Part shown: piece after piece, positions 62,830 to 64,000 of the stretch
How the letters are laid out: each line of letters begins with the position of its first letter
Position numbering within the stretch: position 1 is the stretch's first letter
Source: Winogradskyella sediminis
GTDB lineage: Bacteria > Bacteroidota > Bacteroidia > Flavobacteriales > Flavobacteriaceae
Reading direction: 5' to 3'
Assembly (NCBI RefSeq): GCF_003387355.1
Contig: NZ_QUNH01000001.1
Coordinates: forward strand, 382,023-446,022
DNA: 64,000 nucleotides
Made by a program: the position numbers and the translations under genes
Notes under the pieces: model-generated
Database searches by the model: none
The model's input: the letters and a program-made list of their open reading frames with translations, nothing else
What the model was told of the DNA's origin: nothing

Positions 62830-64000
62830 CTAACGGACAATTAAGACTTTTAGCACTTTAGTTTCAAATGAATCTAAATCGGAAATTAAGATTAAGTAAA
62901 CACCTGTTCTAACCACATTATTACCTAGATTTTTACCATTCCATACAGCGGTTCCACCATCTATTGCAAAATTATAACTGGTATTAGACGATCTTAAATT
63001 GACGTTAGATTGCGCTTCTGCTACCAAGTTCCCTTCTATGTCCGTGATTTTAATATTTACACGTTCTGTAAGTCCACTAATTTTTACACCTTTATTAATA
63101 TCATTAAGGTCGTTAAAACCAAGAATATCATATTCTGGCCGTACCGGATTTGGGTACACAAAAGCATCTTCTAAGCTAGATGCTGTTTTTGAACCTCCAG
63201 CTTTAAAAGCCAATAAGCCCTTGATAGTAGCGATATAAACAATACCATTATTGCCATCTACAGAAATGTCGTTAATTCTATTAGAAGGCAACGGAGAATT
63301 GTCTTTAGTAAAATGATATATCGTTGTTTGCCCATCTGGTGAGAGATAAAACACACCAGAATCTACTGTACCTATCCACTTATTATTAGAACCATCAACC
63401 TTAATATCAGTGATGGTTTCTCCTTCTAACAATTCTTTAGCAATACCTTCTTCTAAAATAATGATTGAACTTAAGGTGGGATTAGAATCCTCATAAAACC
63501 CTGAAGTATTATAAAGCACTCTTAGTCCTGTAAAGGTCCCAACCCAAAGCTGATTTCTGTTATCTACAGCAACGGCATTTACTCTAGGAAATGGCAAGCC
63601 TTGTTCCTCGGTACGAATATTTCTAAGAGGAGTATCACTTATAGATTCATTGTAGGCATAAATTCCGTTTGTATATGCTCCAATCCATTTGGTACCATTA
63701 TTATCAATGGCCAGATCAAAATAACCAAATTCATCTCTAATAGCATCTTGTATAATACTCGAAAAGTCATAACTTTTCCAACTACCAGAAATAGGATCGT
63801 AAGATTTTAAAGGTTCAAATACTAACGAGTTCATAGACCACAATAGACCATTACTATCAAATTGTGTTGCAGAAACCCTAATACTTTTATAATTAGGAGA
63901 ACCTTCTAAAACTAAAGATTCTAATCCGCTATTATCTTCTTCATATAAAACAGTGGGTTCAAAATTATTTAATTCTATGAGACCATCATGAAATGAGCTC
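62830..64000 (-). CDS. porZ: PorZ-like type IX secretion protein, C-terminal part only
   Basis: The reading frame is open to the window edge, so the N-terminal portion is missing; about 389 codons are visible. They hold beta-propeller repeats of the two-component-regulator type (KWIGAYTNGIYAYNES, NQLWVGTFTGLRVLYN, NKWIGTVDSGVFYLSPDG, GIVYIATIKGLLAFKAGG), then a sorting-domain-like end (DAFVYPNPVRPEYDI, INIKITDIEGNLV-type text, GGTAVWNGKNLGNNVVRTGVYLIL, TKVLKVLIVR). Propellers plus this C-terminal domain, next to recO, are the hallmark of PorZ, a part of the T9SS attachment complex on the outer membrane. It would support export of the giant cargo protein encoded upstream. Confidence 0.85.
   Translation of the reverse strand, partial: SSFHDGLIELNNFEPTVLYEEDNSGLESLVLEGSPNYKSIRVSATQFDSNGLLWSMNSLVFEPLKSYDPISGSWKSYDFSSIIQDAIRDEFGYFDLAIDNNGTKWIGAYTNGIYAYNESISDTPLRNIRTEEQGLPFPRVNAVAVDNRNQLWVGTFTGLRVLYNTSGFYEDSNPTLSSIIILEEGIAKELLEGETITDIKVDGSNNKWIGTVDSGVFYLSPDGQTTIYHFTKDNSPLPSNRINDISVDGNNGIVYIATIKGLLAFKAGGSKTASSLEDAFVYPNPVRPEYDILGFNDLNDINKGVKISGLTERVNIKITDIEGNLVAEAQSNVNLRSSNTSYNFAIDGGTAVWNGKNLGNNVVRTGVYLILISDLDSFETKVLKVLIVR

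Overview
The window comes from an AT-rich member of the Bacteroidota, almost certainly a (probably marine) Flavobacteriaceae relative. The evidence is the Bacteroidetes -7 promoter box TAnnTTTG in front of many genes, a short epsilon subunit encoded with atpD away from the rest of the ATP synthase genes, three TonB-dependent receptors, type IX secretion (T9SS) signals including a PorZ-like gene, DUF4270 and DUF2975 proteins, and dispersed flavobacterial intergenic repeats. I found no tRNA, rRNA, CRISPR array, prophage or intact insertion sequence. Genus assignment is not possible from what I can see.

Layout. 1-3.1 kb: start of uvrC (minus, cut by the window edge), then a plus-strand run encoding a RimB-like protease, RimK, an AstE/AspA-like deacylase and 5-formyl-THF cyclo-ligase. 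3.1-15.2 kb: a long minus-strand stretch with panC-panD and a flippase-like membrane protein, two tandem alpha/beta-hydrolase paralogues, radA, a lipoprotein, ileS, a DksA-like protein, a secreted protein and lspA. 15.3-24.3 kb (plus): a GT5-type partial glycogen synthase, a DUF4270 lipoprotein, glmS, then a TonB receptor with a GDSL lipoprotein. 24.4-26.4 kb: atpD-atpC with a structured leader. 26.4-33.6 kb: an oxidoreductase, a LexA-like XRE-S24 regulator divergent from a DnaE2/ImuC-like polymerase, a Y-family polymerase and a ParE-type toxin-antitoxin pair. 33.6-41.3 kb: an M61 peptidase, an XRE/DUF2975 operon with an obvious operator, two small membrane proteins, and a MocR-type regulator divergent from a TonB receptor.

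41.5-50.2 kb is the most interesting region: a PspA/IM30-like coiled-coil protein, a YqiJ/NfeD-like membrane protein with an alternating-aspartate tract, a YqiK-like flotillin, and a 1622-residue AAA+ ATPase. Together they look like a membrane-remodelling or envelope-stress system. 50.2-64 kb: a JmjC/cupin-like oxygenase, a small secreted protein, a heptamer repeat array, recX, a 2159-residue T9SS cargo protein, a heme-receptor-like TonB protein, recO and the C-terminal part of a PorZ-like protein.

Intergenic DNA is unusually rich in structure: at least four families of palindromic repeats, three sites with 7-bp phasing, a 22-bp GC-rich tandem repeat, and several genes whose start codon lies 4-5 nt after a -7 box, which predicts leaderless mRNAs. 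All family assignments come from reading motifs by eye. No database search was run.
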